Assembly: GCF_004000275.1 (NCBI RefSeq)
Contig: NZ_RCIP01000005.1
Coordinates: forward strand, 273,363 to 337,362
Length of the DNA stretch: 64,000 nucleotides
DNA from: Saccharospirillum alexandrii
Lineage (GTDB): Bacteria; Pseudomonadota; Gammaproteobacteria; Pseudomonadales; Natronospirillaceae
Direction of reading: 5' to 3'
Position 1 is the stretch's first letter; every line of letters begins with the position of its first letter. This document shows, piece after piece, positions 1-8,638 of the stretch. Both the position numbers and the translations under genes were made by a program. Below the pieces are notes generated by a model. That model had not been told where the DNA came from and did no database searches. It saw nothing but the letters and a program-made list of their open reading frames with translations.

Positions 1-1146
1 TTCAATCGTCGTTCGTCGCCCAATACCGGCATTCGGGCGCTGATACTGGCACCGACGCGAGAGCTGGCCCGTCAGATTCAACAGGTGTGCCGCCAGCTCG
101 GCAGTGCCATCAACGTGACCAGCCTGAGCATCACCGGCGGCGCCTCGTTTCAGGAGCAGGCTGCGGAACTGCGCAAAACGCCCGACATTCTGATCGCCAC
201 ACCGGGCCGATTGAAAGAACATCTGGAACGGCGCAGCCTGGAACTGTCTGACATCGAATTCCTGGTTTTTGATGAAGCCGACCGCATGCTCGACATGGGC
301 TTCCGGGATGATGTTATCGCCATTACCGAACATTGCTCGCCGACGCGTCAGACGTTGCTGTTTTCAGCCACGCTGGAGCATGGCGGTGTGCTGGCCATGG
401 CCAAAAAGCTGCTGCACCAGCCGGAAACGATTTCGCTGCACGCTTCGCGCTCGGTGCCCGACAACATTCGCCAGCAGTACATGCTGGCGCATGACGATCG
501 CTTCAAGGAAAAACTGATCTTTGCCCTGCTCGATGAAAACCCCAGCCAGCAGGTCATTATTTTCACCAACACCATCGTCAAAGCCGAACGGCTGCATTCG
601 TTGTTGCTCAGTGGCACCCGTCGCTGCGGCATTCTGCACGGCAACCTGACCCAGGAAGAGCGTAACGCCGTGGTCAGCGGCATGCGCAGCGGCAAATACA
701 AGGTGCTGGTCACCACCGACGTCGCGGCTCGAGGGCTCGATCTGCCCAGTGTTGAACTGGTGGTGAATTTCGATCTGGCGCGCAAGGGCGATGAGTACCT
801 GCACCGCGTTGGCCGCACCGGGCGTGCCGGTCAGCCGGGCAGGGCGGTCAGCCTGATCGGCCCGAACGAGTGGGACCTGATGGCCCGCATCCACAAATAC
901 CTCGGCGCCGGGTTCGGCAAGACCACCATGCCGGGCCTCACCAGCACCTACCAGGGGCCGGCTAAGGTACGGGCCTCGGGCAAGGCCTATGGCAAAAAGA
1001 AACCGAAAAAGCCGAAGGGCAAAGACAAGGCCAAGGCCAAAAAGCCGGCGAAGTCTGGCCCGCGCCCAAGCCGGCCGAGCGCCCCGACCGAAGACCGCGA
1101 TGGCGGTTATAAGCCGATGAAACGCAAAAAGCCCGCGGCTGAGTAA
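1..1146 (+). CDS. DEAD-box ATP-dependent RNA helicase, 5' end missing
   Basis: The reading frame is open from base 1, so the start and the Q motif and Walker A (motif I) lie outside the window. Visible motifs in order are PTRELA (Ia), the DEAD box (II, in VFDEADRMLDMG), SAT (III), a helicase C domain with TTDVAARGLDLP (V) and HRVGRTGR (VI). The last 70 or so residues are a Lys/Pro-rich basic tail (KKKPKKPKGKDKAKAKK), as in RhlE/SrmB/DbpA-like enzymes where such tails bind RNA. The likely role is ATP-driven RNA unwinding in ribosome assembly or mRNA turnover. The exact subfamily cannot be set without the N-terminus. The stop codon lies inside the downstream terminator hairpin. Confidence 0.95.
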   Translation, partial: FNRRSSPNTGIRALILAPTRELARQIQQVCRQLGSAINVTSLSITGGASFQEQAAELRKTPDILIATPGRLKEHLERRSLELSDIEFLVFDEADRMLDMGFRDDVIAITEHCSPTRQTLLFSATLEHGGVLAMAKKLLHQPETISLHASRSVPDNIRQQYMLAHDDRFKEKLIFALLDENPSQQVIIFTNTIVKAERLHSLLLSGTRRCGILHGNLTQEERNAVVSGMRSGKYKVLVTTDVAARGLDLPSVELVVNFDLARKGDEYLHRVGRTGRAGQPGRAVSLIGPNEWDLMARIHKYLGAGFGKTTMPGLTSTYQGPAKVRASGKAYGKKKPKKPKGKDKAKAKKPAKSGPRPSRPSAPTEDRDGGYKPMKRKKPAAE

Positions 1147-1160
1147 GGCGCGGGCTTTTT
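1126..1160 (+). terminator. Intrinsic terminator of the helicase gene, overlapping its stop codon
   Basis: AAAAAGCCCGCG and CGCGGGCTTTTT form a perfect inverted repeat around an 11-base loop that contains the TAA stop codon. The 3' arm ends in a T run. A second GC-rich hairpin (GCCCCGCC / GGCGGGGC, 1165-1183) follows directly. Confidence 0.8.
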
Positions 1161-1203
1161 GAAGGCCCCGCCGTTGGCGGGGCTGATAAAGACTGGGTGT
1201 TGC

Positions 1204-1416
1204 TTAACGCCAGATCGGCTTGATGATCTCACGTACGACCTGATCACGGGTCAGCCCAAGGTCACGCAGGCGGTAGTCTGGCAGGCTAGCGAGGCTCTGA
1301 CGCGTCTTGTAACGCATGGCAGTGCGCTTGAATTGCGCCAGCAAACGCTTGGCAAACGGAGCGGGTGAGCTGATTTCACAGCAGGCCAAAGGGGTGTTGA
1401 GCGTATATTGAGTCAT
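1204..1416 (-). CDS. DUF1127 family small protein
   Basis: This is a 70-aa protein starting with MTQYTLN. The start at 1416 was preferred over an in-frame upstream one because AGGAGG lies 4-5 bases before it. The C-terminal half carries the DUF1127 signature (YRLRDLGLTRDQV). Proteins of this family are short and basic; some in alphaproteobacteria affect RNA binding and phosphate or carbon metabolism, but the role here is unknown. It is divergent from the LysR-type gene at 1541, sharing a 124-bp promoter region, so control by that regulator is a reasonable inference. Confidence 0.75.
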   Translation of the reverse strand: MTQYTLNTPLACCEISSPAPFAKRLLAQFKRTAMRYKTRQSLASLPDYRLRDLGLTRDQVVREIIKPIWR

Positions 1417-1540
1417 GATTCGCCTCCTGTTCAGGCAGTGGGATGATGAGTGCATTGTCCGGCAGTTTCAGATAAGCCACAATTGATATAAATTGCATTT
1501 CAAGTAAGCTGAAGTTAACTGAAACATTCGGTGCTTCCCC

Positions 1541-2470
1541 ATGTCCGACTCCCAACTTGCTCGTTTACCTCCGTTAAACACCTTGCGATGCTTTGCCCTG
1601 GCCGCTGAACACCTCAGTTTTAAACTTGCTGCGGAAGATCTGTTTGTCACCCAGGCCGCTGTGAGCCATCAAATTCGAACGTTGGAAGAACATCTGGGCG
1701 TTAAACTGTTCGAACGCCTGAACCGGGAAGTCCGGCTGACGCCCGAAGGCCACGCGTTGTTACCCTATGTGCAGGAGGCCTTTGCCAGCCTGAACACGGG
1801 CGTCTCCCGGTTGCGCGCCGACCCGAACCCGGACCGGTTGAAAGTCTCGGTCATTCCCTCTTTTGCGTCTGCCTGGCTGGCGCCCCGCCTGGGCAGCTTT
1901 CGCCAGCGACAACCCGAATACCGGGTGGTGCTGAACCCGACCCACCACGTCGATACCTTCGACGGCGAAACCGATGTTGCCTTGCGTTTTGGCAGCGGCC
2001 GTTACCCGGGCCTGGTGTCTGAATGGCTGATGCACGACACCCTAATGGCGGTTTGTGTGCCTGACATGGTGCCGCCGGAAGGCGCCACCCTGGACTGGCT
2101 GCGCACGGTCGATCTGGTCGAAGACTTGGATTATGAGCCGGAACCCTGGGGCCGCTGGGTGCGGCAACAGGGTTATTTCTGGGAGGGGTTCAACGTGGCC
2201 ATGACCATCGAAGATTCGCGTATGCTGATCGACATCACCCTGGCCGGCGGCTTCGTCGGCCTGGCGCGCAAGTCGCTGGTGCAAAGCCATATCATCAGTG
2301 GCCGGCTGATCAAGGTTTTCCCTTTTGAGCTCCCCATGGCCTTTTCCTACTACCTGGTCGCCCCGGAACGCTACCTGAAGCGCCCCAAAGTGGCCGCTTT
2401 TCGCAAATGGCTGATCCACGAAATGCAAACCACCTTCCTGCCAGAAATGTGGGACTTCCATGGGACTTGA
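1541..2470 (+). CDS. LysR-type transcriptional regulator, GcvA-like subgroup
   Basis: This is a 309-aa protein. The N-terminal winged HTH (residues about 10-70) reads LAAEDLFVTQAAVSHQIRTLE, close to the GcvA/AmpR branch. A periplasmic-binding-protein-like effector domain follows from about residue 95. Length is typical for the family. It is transcribed divergently from the DUF1127 gene; LysR regulators usually control a divergent neighbour, but no operator is pinned down here. The GcvA resemblance does not show that it regulates glycine cleavage, since no gcv genes are nearby. The palindromic repeat R1 begins about 30 bp after its stop. Confidence 0.85.
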   Translation: MSDSQLARLPPLNTLRCFALAAEHLSFKLAAEDLFVTQAAVSHQIRTLEEHLGVKLFERLNREVRLTPEGHALLPYVQEAFASLNTGVSRLRADPNPDRLKVSVIPSFASAWLAPRLGSFRQRQPEYRVVLNPTHHVDTFDGETDVALRFGSGRYPGLVSEWLMHDTLMAVCVPDMVPPEGATLDWLRTVDLVEDLDYEPEPWGRWVRQQGYFWEGFNVAMTIEDSRMLIDITLAGGFVGLARKSLVQSHIISGRLIKVFPFELPMAFSYYLVAPERYLKRPKVAAFRKWLIHEMQTTFLPEMWDFHGT

Positions 2471-2501
2471 GGGTTGGTTGTCTGGTTGCCAGGAATCCGT
2501 T

Positions 2502-2608
2502 CCAGCAACTGGGTAGACCTGTGTGGGGTCGGCGTAAATCCATCCGTGGAGCCTAGGCCGCAACATCCATGTTGCGGACTTCCCCACACAGGTCTACCCA
2601 GTCGCTGG
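2502..2608. repeat. Structured intergenic repeat copy R1
   Basis: A perfect 21-bp inverted repeat (2508-2528 with 2582-2602; begins ACTGGGTAGACC) is extended by 5 more pairs beyond one mismatch. Inside are a GGGGTCGGCGT segment and the 20-base palindrome CCGCAACATCCATGTTGCGG (2558-2577). The same layout occurs at 2727-2829, 7534-7646 and 14293-14405. It sits just after the lysR stop and may act as a terminator or RNA-stability element. Confidence 0.9.
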
Positions 2609-2726
2609 CACTCGCTAAGGTGACACTTCAAATACAACCATTTCCGTTCTATTAAAGTGGCAGCCAAGCAATAAGGCTAAGTAGGTAAAACAGTGGGATT
2701 ATGAGGTGGCACCGAAGACTAGGGAC

Positions 2727-2829
2727 GGCGGTCGGGTAGGCTTATCCGGGGGAGTCCACAGCATGGATGCTGTGGTCTAGGCCCCATGGAGGGGTCCACG
2801 CCGACCCCGGATAAGCCTACCCGATTGCC
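2727..2829. repeat. Structured intergenic repeat copy R2, opposite orientation
   Basis: A perfect 20-bp inverted repeat (2732-2751 with 2805-2824; begins TCGGGTAGGCTT) encloses the hairpin CCACAGCATGGATGCTGTGG (2757-2776) and then the GGTCCACGCCGACC segment. Relative to R1 it is reversed. Both outer stem and hairpin differ from R1 in sequence but keep pairing. It lies 41 bp beyond the stop of the minus-strand peptidase gene. Apart from R1 and R2, the 400-bp gap 2471-2870 shows nothing recognisable. Confidence 0.9.
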
Positions 2830-2870
2830 AGGCCCGGCCCACAAGCAACCAACCAAAAACAACGGGCCTG

Positions 2871-3929
2871 TCAGGCCACGCAGTGGCCGATCCCCTGAAG
2901 CAACCTCAAAAACGACTGCACCGCAGCCACTTGTGCGGTTTCCTGCATGGTGTGGTAGCCAGTGGTTGGGATTTGCAGGGTGGTGCCATGGACCAGGCCG
3001 TTGGAGGCAGCGGTGATGCGGCCGAGTTCGGTGCTGCCGAGTGACTGGGGTTTCTGGCCGCTGGCTTCCAGCTCTGCATTGCGCTGGGCGATGTAGTCGT
3101 CTTTGAAGCTGTAGCGGATGCCCTCGCTGTTGCACAGGGCTTCCAGGCTTTCGGTGGTGTCGCGGTTGAACTCGGCGTTGGCGTCGCGATGGCGCAACAC
3201 CACATCCTGAATGTCGGCGCTGGCTCTGTCCGGGTAGGGGCTGGTGTCGACCACGACCAACTGATTCGTTGAACCGCCGAAGCGGCGAAACCATTCCAGC
3301 AAGTAACGCCAGCTGCGCCCGGCCTCTTCCTGTGCGGTAAAGAACGCCGTGCCTTGGTAGCCGAGTGCGAACAGATGCACCAGGCAGGCGGCGGTGAGCA
3401 CGTTGTCCAACTGGCCGCTGAGCAGGCCGTCCTGATGCAGCAGCCGGTCCTGAAAGGCCACGGGTGTGCCGGCGACCAGGTGGTCGAGCCCCTCGACGTT
3501 GAAGATCAGGTTATTGCGGTGCTCGCAGATGTAGCTGTCGACAATGGTACCGGCGCCCCGGTAAGCGCCGGACCAGGGTTCATAGGCCATCAGCGGGGTT
3601 TTGGGGAAGCGGTCGACGATCTTGCGCATCAGCTCTTCGGAAACCGAATTGCCCAGCAAATCTGACCGGCTGCCAGCCACGAACGCCGCGTACTGGAATT
3701 CATTCGGGCCGGTGCAGACCAGGCCATGTCGGTCGATGTGAGCCGAGAAGTAGGTGGTGTCGGGCTGGTTGCCCTGGGCGACCAACAGGCCCTCGTACCA
3801 GGTGACGTTGGCACCGCGCTCTTCCAGTTCCCGTTGCAGAACCCGGAAGAAGGAATGCTCGGCCCCGACCACGCTGGGTTCGCGGATCAGTACTTTCAGC
3901 AGATCGATAAAGTCGTCAAAGTGTGCCAT
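2871..3929 (-). CDS. M42/M20-type zinc aminopeptidase family protein
   Basis: This is a 352-aa cytoplasmic protein with the metal-ligand order of co-catalytic aminopeptidases: H64 and D66 in SAHIDRHG, D175 in GQLDN, the Glu pair at about 201-202 in TAQEE, D228 in VVVDTSP, and a late His in GYHTMQE. This pattern fits the M42 family (glutamyl aminopeptidase or endoglucanase-M-like) better than M20. It should hydrolyse short peptides, with unknown substrate. Its start lies 28 bp from the end of the DUF2058 gene upstream on the same strand, so the two may be cotranscribed. Confidence 0.8.
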   Translation of the reverse strand: MAHFDDFIDLLKVLIREPSVVGAEHSFFRVLQRELEERGANVTWYEGLLVAQGNQPDTTYFSAHIDRHGLVCTGPNEFQYAAFVAGSRSDLLGNSVSEELMRKIVDRFPKTPLMAYEPWSGAYRGAGTIVDSYICEHRNNLIFNVEGLDHLVAGTPVAFQDRLLHQDGLLSGQLDNVLTAACLVHLFALGYQGTAFFTAQEEAGRSWRYLLEWFRRFGGSTNQLVVVDTSPYPDRASADIQDVVLRHRDANAEFNRDTTESLEALCNSEGIRYSFKDDYIAQRNAELEASGQKPQSLGSTELGRITAASNGLVHGTTLQIPTTGYHTMQETAQVAAVQSFLRLLQGIGHCVA

Positions 3930-3957
3930 GGGGGTCGGGTTCCTGGTAGAGCGGTTG

Positions 3958-4503
3958 TTACCACATCAAATCGTCGGGGACCACAAAGTCGGCATAGGGG
4001 TCGTCTTCATCCGGCTGGTTTGCATCGGGCTCGGCCAAAAATATCACGGCTTCGGCAAAACGCTGCGCGATTTTTTCAGCGACGGCTTTGGCGACGACTA
4101 CATAGCGCTCATCGACCGAGCAAATGGCCACCCGGCCTTTCGCCAACTGGTCCTGAATTTCCTGGCTGACATAGAGCTGTTTGATCTTGTTGATGCGTGC
4201 ATCGGTAAAGCTGAAGCGAATGTCGCCGTCGACGCTCAGCGCATTTTGCGCCAGCATCTGAGCCGCCTGGGCTTTCATGGCCTTGGCCTGTTCGGCCTCT
4301 TGCCGCTGACGGTTCAGTTCGCGATCACGCTCGGCTTTTTCATCGCGCTCGCGTTGCAGCCGTGCCTGTTTTTCCAGGTCGGCCTCGGTCGGGCCCTTGT
4401 GCTGGTGTTTGCTTTGTTTGCGTTTGTCCCGCTCGGCTTTTTTAGCCGCGTTCTTGTCGACCAGACCCGCTTTCATCAATTGGTCTGCCAGGGATTTTGC
4501 CAT
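3958..4503 (-). CDS. DUF2058 (YaiL-like) protein
   Basis: This 181-aa protein has the DUF2058 layout: an N-terminal MAKSLADQLMKAGLVDKNAAKKAERDKRK-type start, a long highly charged coiled-coil segment (residues about 20-90, rich in Lys, Glu, Arg and Gln), then a globular part ending in an acidic tail (DEDDPYADFVVPDDLMW). E. coli YaiL is the named homologue; its function is unknown though ribosome association has been suggested for it. It lies between the HD-GYP gene and the peptidase on the same strand. Confidence 0.85.
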   Translation of the reverse strand: MAKSLADQLMKAGLVDKNAAKKAERDKRKQSKHQHKGPTEADLEKQARLQRERDEKAERDRELNRQRQEAEQAKAMKAQAAQMLAQNALSVDGDIRFSFTDARINKIKQLYVSQEIQDQLAKGRVAICSVDERYVVVAKAVAEKIAQRFAEAVIFLAEPDANQPDEDDPYADFVVPDDLMW

Positions 4504-4579
4504 GCTGAGTGCCTGCTTGAGTGGCTGTTACTGTGGCGCCATTCTAGCAGGCACAGAAAGGGCTTGGTATGGCAGCGGG

Positions 4580-7429
4580 TTAACCGGTTTCGAGCTGTCG
4601 CACCAGGGTAGTTTCATCCACGTCATCCAGTTGCTCGGGTTTTAGAAAGCCAACGGCGTAGGTGCGATAAGCACTGGTTTCGATAAAGACCTTCAGCAAG
4701 TCCCGGTCACAGTGTCCATTCAGGGCCATCGATACCATGATGCTGAGCGATTCCGACAGAGTCTTCGCTGGTTTGTAGGGCCGGTCGGCGGCGGTCAGCG
4801 CTTCAAACACATCGGCAATGGCCATGATGCGCTCAGAGACAGACATGGCGTTGCCATCCAGTTTGCGCGGGTAACCGGTGCCATCCATGCGTTCGTGGTG
4901 ATTGGCAGCGATGTCCGGCACCCGGGCCAGATGCCGTGGCCAGGGCAGGGTGGTCAGCATCCGGTAGGTTTCAACGATGTGGTTATTGATCTTGAAGCGT
5001 TCTTCGTCGTTGAGGGTGCCGCGCCGGATCGACAGGTTATAGCGTTCGCCCTGATTCGCCGAGTACTCCGGCAGCAGCATATCGAACCCCCAGCGGTTGT
5101 TGGGGTGGTGGGGTTCCACCGGCGGCTGGTTTCTGCCCCAGGGTTCACGATGCTCGCGCTTGTTGGCCAGCAGCAGTTCCAGGCAGGGTAGCGGTGGTTC
5201 GGGTTCACGGGCCAGACGTTCGGCTTCGTCGAAGGAGATGCCGATGCGGTCGCTAAAATGTCGCCACCAGGTCTGGTCGCCAATCCGGTTCATGCGTTCG
5301 ATGTCGTCGTCACTTACCCGGGCCTCGCTGCCCAGGTTCAAGCGGGCAATAAAGGCAAAGTCATGCTGCAATTGCGCTTGCTGGCGGTCGCGTTTTTGCA
5401 CCAGCAACTCTGGGTCGCCGCCCTTGTTCAGGTCGGCCAGGTAATCGATTTCCGCATCGCGGTGCAGCACTTCAAAGCGCATGCGAATTTCGTGCAGCCG
5501 ATTATACAGGGTCTCCAGCTTGGTGGCTTTATCGACAATGTATTCGGGCGTGGTGATCTTGCCGCAGTCGTGCAACCAGGCGGCGATGGTGAATTCGTAA
5601 CGTTCTTCTGCGGTCAGCGAGAAGTCTGCAAAGGGGCCTTCGGTTTGCGCTTCCACCTTGTTGAGCAGAATGCTGGCGACTTGTGGCACCCGGTCACAAT
5701 GGCCACCGGTATAGGGTGATTTGGTATCGATGGCGTCGGCCAGCAAGCGGATGATGCCGTCGAACAGGGCTTTCTGTTCTTTGAACAAGCGCCGGGTTTC
5801 AATGGCAATGGCTACCGAGCCGGCCATGCGTTCCATGAAACGTTCGAATTCAACATCACTGATGATCGTCTGTTCAGGCCGGTTTATCGCCAGTACACCG
5901 ATGGGGTGGTTGCTCCGGTTAACCAGCTTGGTCGTGGTGAGTCGCTGGTCTTCGCGTGCCAGGGTTTCAGTGACCGCCGCCACCGGGTCTTCGCCCAGCG
6001 TCAGCGTGACGGGTACCCGGGTGGGCCCTACATGGCCGGCGCGAATCAGCCGAGTCTGTTCGGTGTTGCTCAGGTACACCACGGCGTCAGTCGCGCCGAC
6101 GGCGGAGGCCAGTTCGTGCAGCACTTCGCTGATCATATTGTCCAGATCGGTCGAGCGGTTCAGTGTCTGGCTGATGCGACTGAAGTTGGTGATCATCCCC
6201 GCCATGCGTTCGGTGTGCAGCCCCAGGTCATGCACTTCCCGGATGTTGGAATGCACGCCCTGTATTTCAGCATCGAATTCGAAGCGACCAATGGCCTCAA
6301 CCTGGTCGGCCAGTTCATGCAGGGGTTTGCCAATGCGGCTGCCAAGCCACCAGCCAATGGGCAGGAAGGCGATGACCAGCAATAACGACAGTCCGACCTG
6401 CTTGCGCAGCAGGGCTTTGGCATCGGCCAGCAACGAGGCTTCCGGAACGGCCATTAACACGCGCAGATTTTCATTGGCAAAGGTCGAAAGCGGCGACCAG
6501 AGCCCAAACCCCGGTTCGTCGCCCATGGTGACGGGAAACAGAGTGCCGGCTGGCTGAGTGCTGTTTGCCACTTCATTCAGGGCGGGCAGGTCCAGCTCCG
6601 ACAGCAAGGCCAGGCGCAGGCTGTCGTTTATGTCTGGCAGAACCATCTGTTCGATATGTTGATAGCCAATCACCTTGTTGCCTTCGCTGACCAGAGCAAG
6701 CTGGGTACCCGGAACCGGAGACAACGTATCGACTTGCATGGACAGGTCTTCAACGGAGGCATCCACCGCGAGAATGGCACCCGTAGCCGACTGGCTGGCC
6801 AGGCTGATGCCGATTTCGCCGGTGGTATAAAACACGTAGGGGTTGGTCAGAATACGCCCGTTGTTGGCTTCTGCGTCGATAAACCAGGGTCGGTTGCGCG
6901 GGTCGAAGGTGTAGTCGGGCCGAATGACGATGCTTTTGAGGCGCACGTTCTCGTCGTACCAGGCCCAGCGGCCCAGGGTTTCGCCATTGCGGCGCTCAAC
7001 ACTTTGCAGCAGATAGCGGGCGTCGTCCGGTGCTTCCAGCAAGCGGCGGGCGCGCTCGTTGTTGATGGGCCGGAGCAGCAGGAAGTCACCATCCGGATAG
7101 CCTACATACACCGCGCTGATCACATCGTTTGACGCCAGCACCTGAGCCAGGGCCGGCACCCGCTTCAGGCGCTCTTCAAAGCGCACGGCTGAGACCAGCG
7201 GGTCATATTGCAACTGGGCTACGATGCTCGCGACCGGTTCAATCAACTGGTCGATCTGGCCATCCAGAAGCTCAGAGGCACTTTCGGCTGCAGACACCGT
7301 GGCGGAAAGCAGGGTTTCGCGGGTACTCTGGTAACTGAGGGTGACCAGGGCAAGGCTAAGCACAAGCAAGCTCAGTGTAATGGCAGCACTGATCATCCAT
7401 TGCAAGGGAATGTAAAACCGCTGTGACAC
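4580..7429 (-). CDS. Membrane-bound sensor HD-GYP phosphodiesterase (dCache-HAMP-GAF-HD-GYP)
   Basis: In this 949-aa protein, TM1 is about 10-33, followed by a periplasmic dCache-like sensor (about 40-330), TM2 (about 344-363), a HAMP-like linker (to about 415), a GAF-like domain (about 425-545) and a C-terminal HD-GYP domain. The HD pair is H620-D621 (WLHDCGK), the late metal-site motif is HHERMDGTGYP (844-854), and a YKPAKT segment follows. Known HD-GYP enzymes hydrolyse cyclic di-GMP. Unusually, more than 150 residues separate HDCGK from the INNH helix, where typical HD-GYP domains have a few tens. The motif is intact, so it is probably active. The extracytoplasmic ligand is unknown. Confidence 0.9.
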   Translation of the reverse strand: MSQRFYIPLQWMISAAITLSLLVLSLALVTLSYQSTRETLLSATVSAAESASELLDGQIDQLIEPVASIVAQLQYDPLVSAVRFEERLKRVPALAQVLASNDVISAVYVGYPDGDFLLLRPINNERARRLLEAPDDARYLLQSVERRNGETLGRWAWYDENVRLKSIVIRPDYTFDPRNRPWFIDAEANNGRILTNPYVFYTTGEIGISLASQSATGAILAVDASVEDLSMQVDTLSPVPGTQLALVSEGNKVIGYQHIEQMVLPDINDSLRLALLSELDLPALNEVANSTQPAGTLFPVTMGDEPGFGLWSPLSTFANENLRVLMAVPEASLLADAKALLRKQVGLSLLLVIAFLPIGWWLGSRIGKPLHELADQVEAIGRFEFDAEIQGVHSNIREVHDLGLHTERMAGMITNFSRISQTLNRSTDLDNMISEVLHELASAVGATDAVVYLSNTEQTRLIRAGHVGPTRVPVTLTLGEDPVAAVTETLAREDQRLTTTKLVNRSNHPIGVLAINRPEQTIISDVEFERFMERMAGSVAIAIETRRLFKEQKALFDGIIRLLADAIDTKSPYTGGHCDRVPQVASILLNKVEAQTEGPFADFSLTAEERYEFTIAAWLHDCGKITTPEYIVDKATKLETLYNRLHEIRMRFEVLHRDAEIDYLADLNKGGDPELLVQKRDRQQAQLQHDFAFIARLNLGSEARVSDDDIERMNRIGDQTWWRHFSDRIGISFDEAERLAREPEPPLPCLELLLANKREHREPWGRNQPPVEPHHPNNRWGFDMLLPEYSANQGERYNLSIRRGTLNDEERFKINNHIVETYRMLTTLPWPRHLARVPDIAANHHERMDGTGYPRKLDGNAMSVSERIMAIADVFEALTAADRPYKPAKTLSESLSIMVSMALNGHCDRDLLKVFIETSAYRTYAVGFLKPEQLDDVDETTLVRQLETG

Positions 7430-7533
7430 AGGTTGGGCCCTCGCCCGGCTGATTGTCAGCCAAGGCAGTAATCACGGGTTACTTTGCTTGCTCAAAAAGA
7501 CGGAGTTTGGGTCTGTTGATGTGGTTGGAACCC

Positions 7534-7646
7534 GTGCTGGCAGCCGGGTAAACCTATCCGGGGTCGGCGTATATCCGTCCATGGAGCCTAGACCGCAACA
7601 TCCATGTTGCGGACTTCCCCGGATAGGTCTACCCGGCCGCCAGCAC
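7534..7646. repeat. Structured intergenic repeat copy R3
   Basis: The outer arms CCGGGTAAACCTATCCGGGG (7544-7563) and 7617-7636 pair with one mismatch, and GTGCTGG / CCAGCAC extends the stem outward. The inner hairpin CCGCAACATCCATGTTGCGG (7593-7612) and the GGGGTCGGCGT segment match R1. It fills the gap between the start of the HD-GYP gene and the end of the small gene at 7729. Confidence 0.9.
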
Positions 7647-7728
7647 TCAGCAGTGTGCCTAAACCGCTAGTTGAGCCGAACGTACTTATCGTTAGCCTAG
7701 ACGGTTTTCCGGCCAGTGTGAGATGAAT

Positions 7729-8055
7729 TTATAAGTCTTTGAATTGGTCTTTCAGCGCGTCGAAGGCGCGGCGCTTGACGTCATCTTCGAGTTGCACCGG
7801 GTCGGCCTCGGGAATCAGCTGGCTGCTGTCGAGTTGGGCGTCGGTTGGGGAAGGGGTCTGGTCGGCGGGGGCCTTTTCCGATTCAATGTGGTCCTGTAGC
7901 AGAATCAGGGCATCGACCGAGCCTTGTATCGCGTCTTCATCGCCCTGATGCTGGCTGATGCGTTGTTCAAGGCGCGCAACAACCTGCTGTACTTCGTCCA
8001 GCGAGGGCTGTTTTTCGGAAAGCCACTGTTGGGCACTTTCTGCGGATGTAGACAT
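7729..8055 (-). CDS. Small acidic hypothetical protein
   Basis: This 108-aa protein is rich in Glu, Asp and Gln, with two predicted helical segments (residues about 17-60 and 85-108) around a Pro/Asp linker. It has no signal peptide or known motif. I do not recognise the family. Its start codon shares the tetranucleotide CATG (8053-8056) with the start of the divergent alkB-like gene. There is only a weak AGG upstream, so the start is less certain than the frame. Confidence 0.6.
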   Translation of the reverse strand: MSTSAESAQQWLSEKQPSLDEVQQVVARLEQRISQHQGDEDAIQGSVDALILLQDHIESEKAPADQTPSPTDAQLDSSQLIPEADPVQLEDDVKRRAFDALKDQFKDL

Positions 8056-8638
8056 GAGAACCTGCGAAACCTTACTGGATGATCAATCGGGATGCCTGCA
8101 AGTGTACCGGAACTGGTGGCCAAACGCCGAGGCCTGGATGCAGGATTGTGTCGAGAATTTGCCCTGGGAGCAGAGCCGGGTGCGGGTTTATGGCCAGGAA
8201 CACCCCATTCCAAGGTTGGAAGCCTGGCTGGGCGACGTGGGTGTTCGCTACGGCTACAGCGGCCAAACCCGCATAATGAATGGCTGGCCCGCCCATTGGC
8301 AGCCGCTGCTTAACGCCGTTGGCCAGCAGGCAAACAGTGATTTCAATTTTGCACTGGCCAACTGGTATCGCAACGGCGCCGATCGGATGGGCTGGCACGC
8401 CGATAACGAAGCAGAGCTGGGCAGTAACCCAACGGTCGCTACGCTATCCTTCGGTGACGCCCGCGACTTCCGCCTGCGCCGCAACGATAACCACCGGGAG
8501 ACGCTCACGGTAACGTTGAACCCGGGGGATCTGCTGGTAATGTCCGGAGCCATGCAGCACCATTGGCAGCACAGCTTGCCAGCTCGCGCAAAAGCGGAGG
8601 ATCGGATCAGTCTGACGTTTAGGAGAGTAATGGCTTAA
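8054..8638 (+). CDS. alkB: AlkB-like 2-oxoglutarate/Fe(II) dioxygenase
   Basis: This is a 194-aa protein from the ATG at 8054; an upstream GTG at 7958 exists but would run deep into the divergent gene. The Fe(II) ligands H115 and D117 are in GWHADNE and the distal His is about 173 (HHWQHSLP). R184 and R190 in RISLTFR occupy the 2-oxoglutarate and substrate positions of the AlkB RxNxTxR motif. The family removes methyl groups from 1-methyladenine and 3-methylcytosine in DNA or RNA. The compact size and RYGYSG segment resemble the shorter AlkB homologues (ABH2/3-like) rather than E. coli AlkB. It is convergent with the gene at 8635, sharing TTAA for both stops. Confidence 0.85.
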   Translation: MRTCETLLDDQSGCLQVYRNWWPNAEAWMQDCVENLPWEQSRVRVYGQEHPIPRLEAWLGDVGVRYGYSGQTRIMNGWPAHWQPLLNAVGQQANSDFNFALANWYRNGADRMGWHADNEAELGSNPTVATLSFGDARDFRLRRNDNHRETLTVTLNPGDLLVMSGAMQHHWQHSLPARAKAEDRISLTFRRVMA

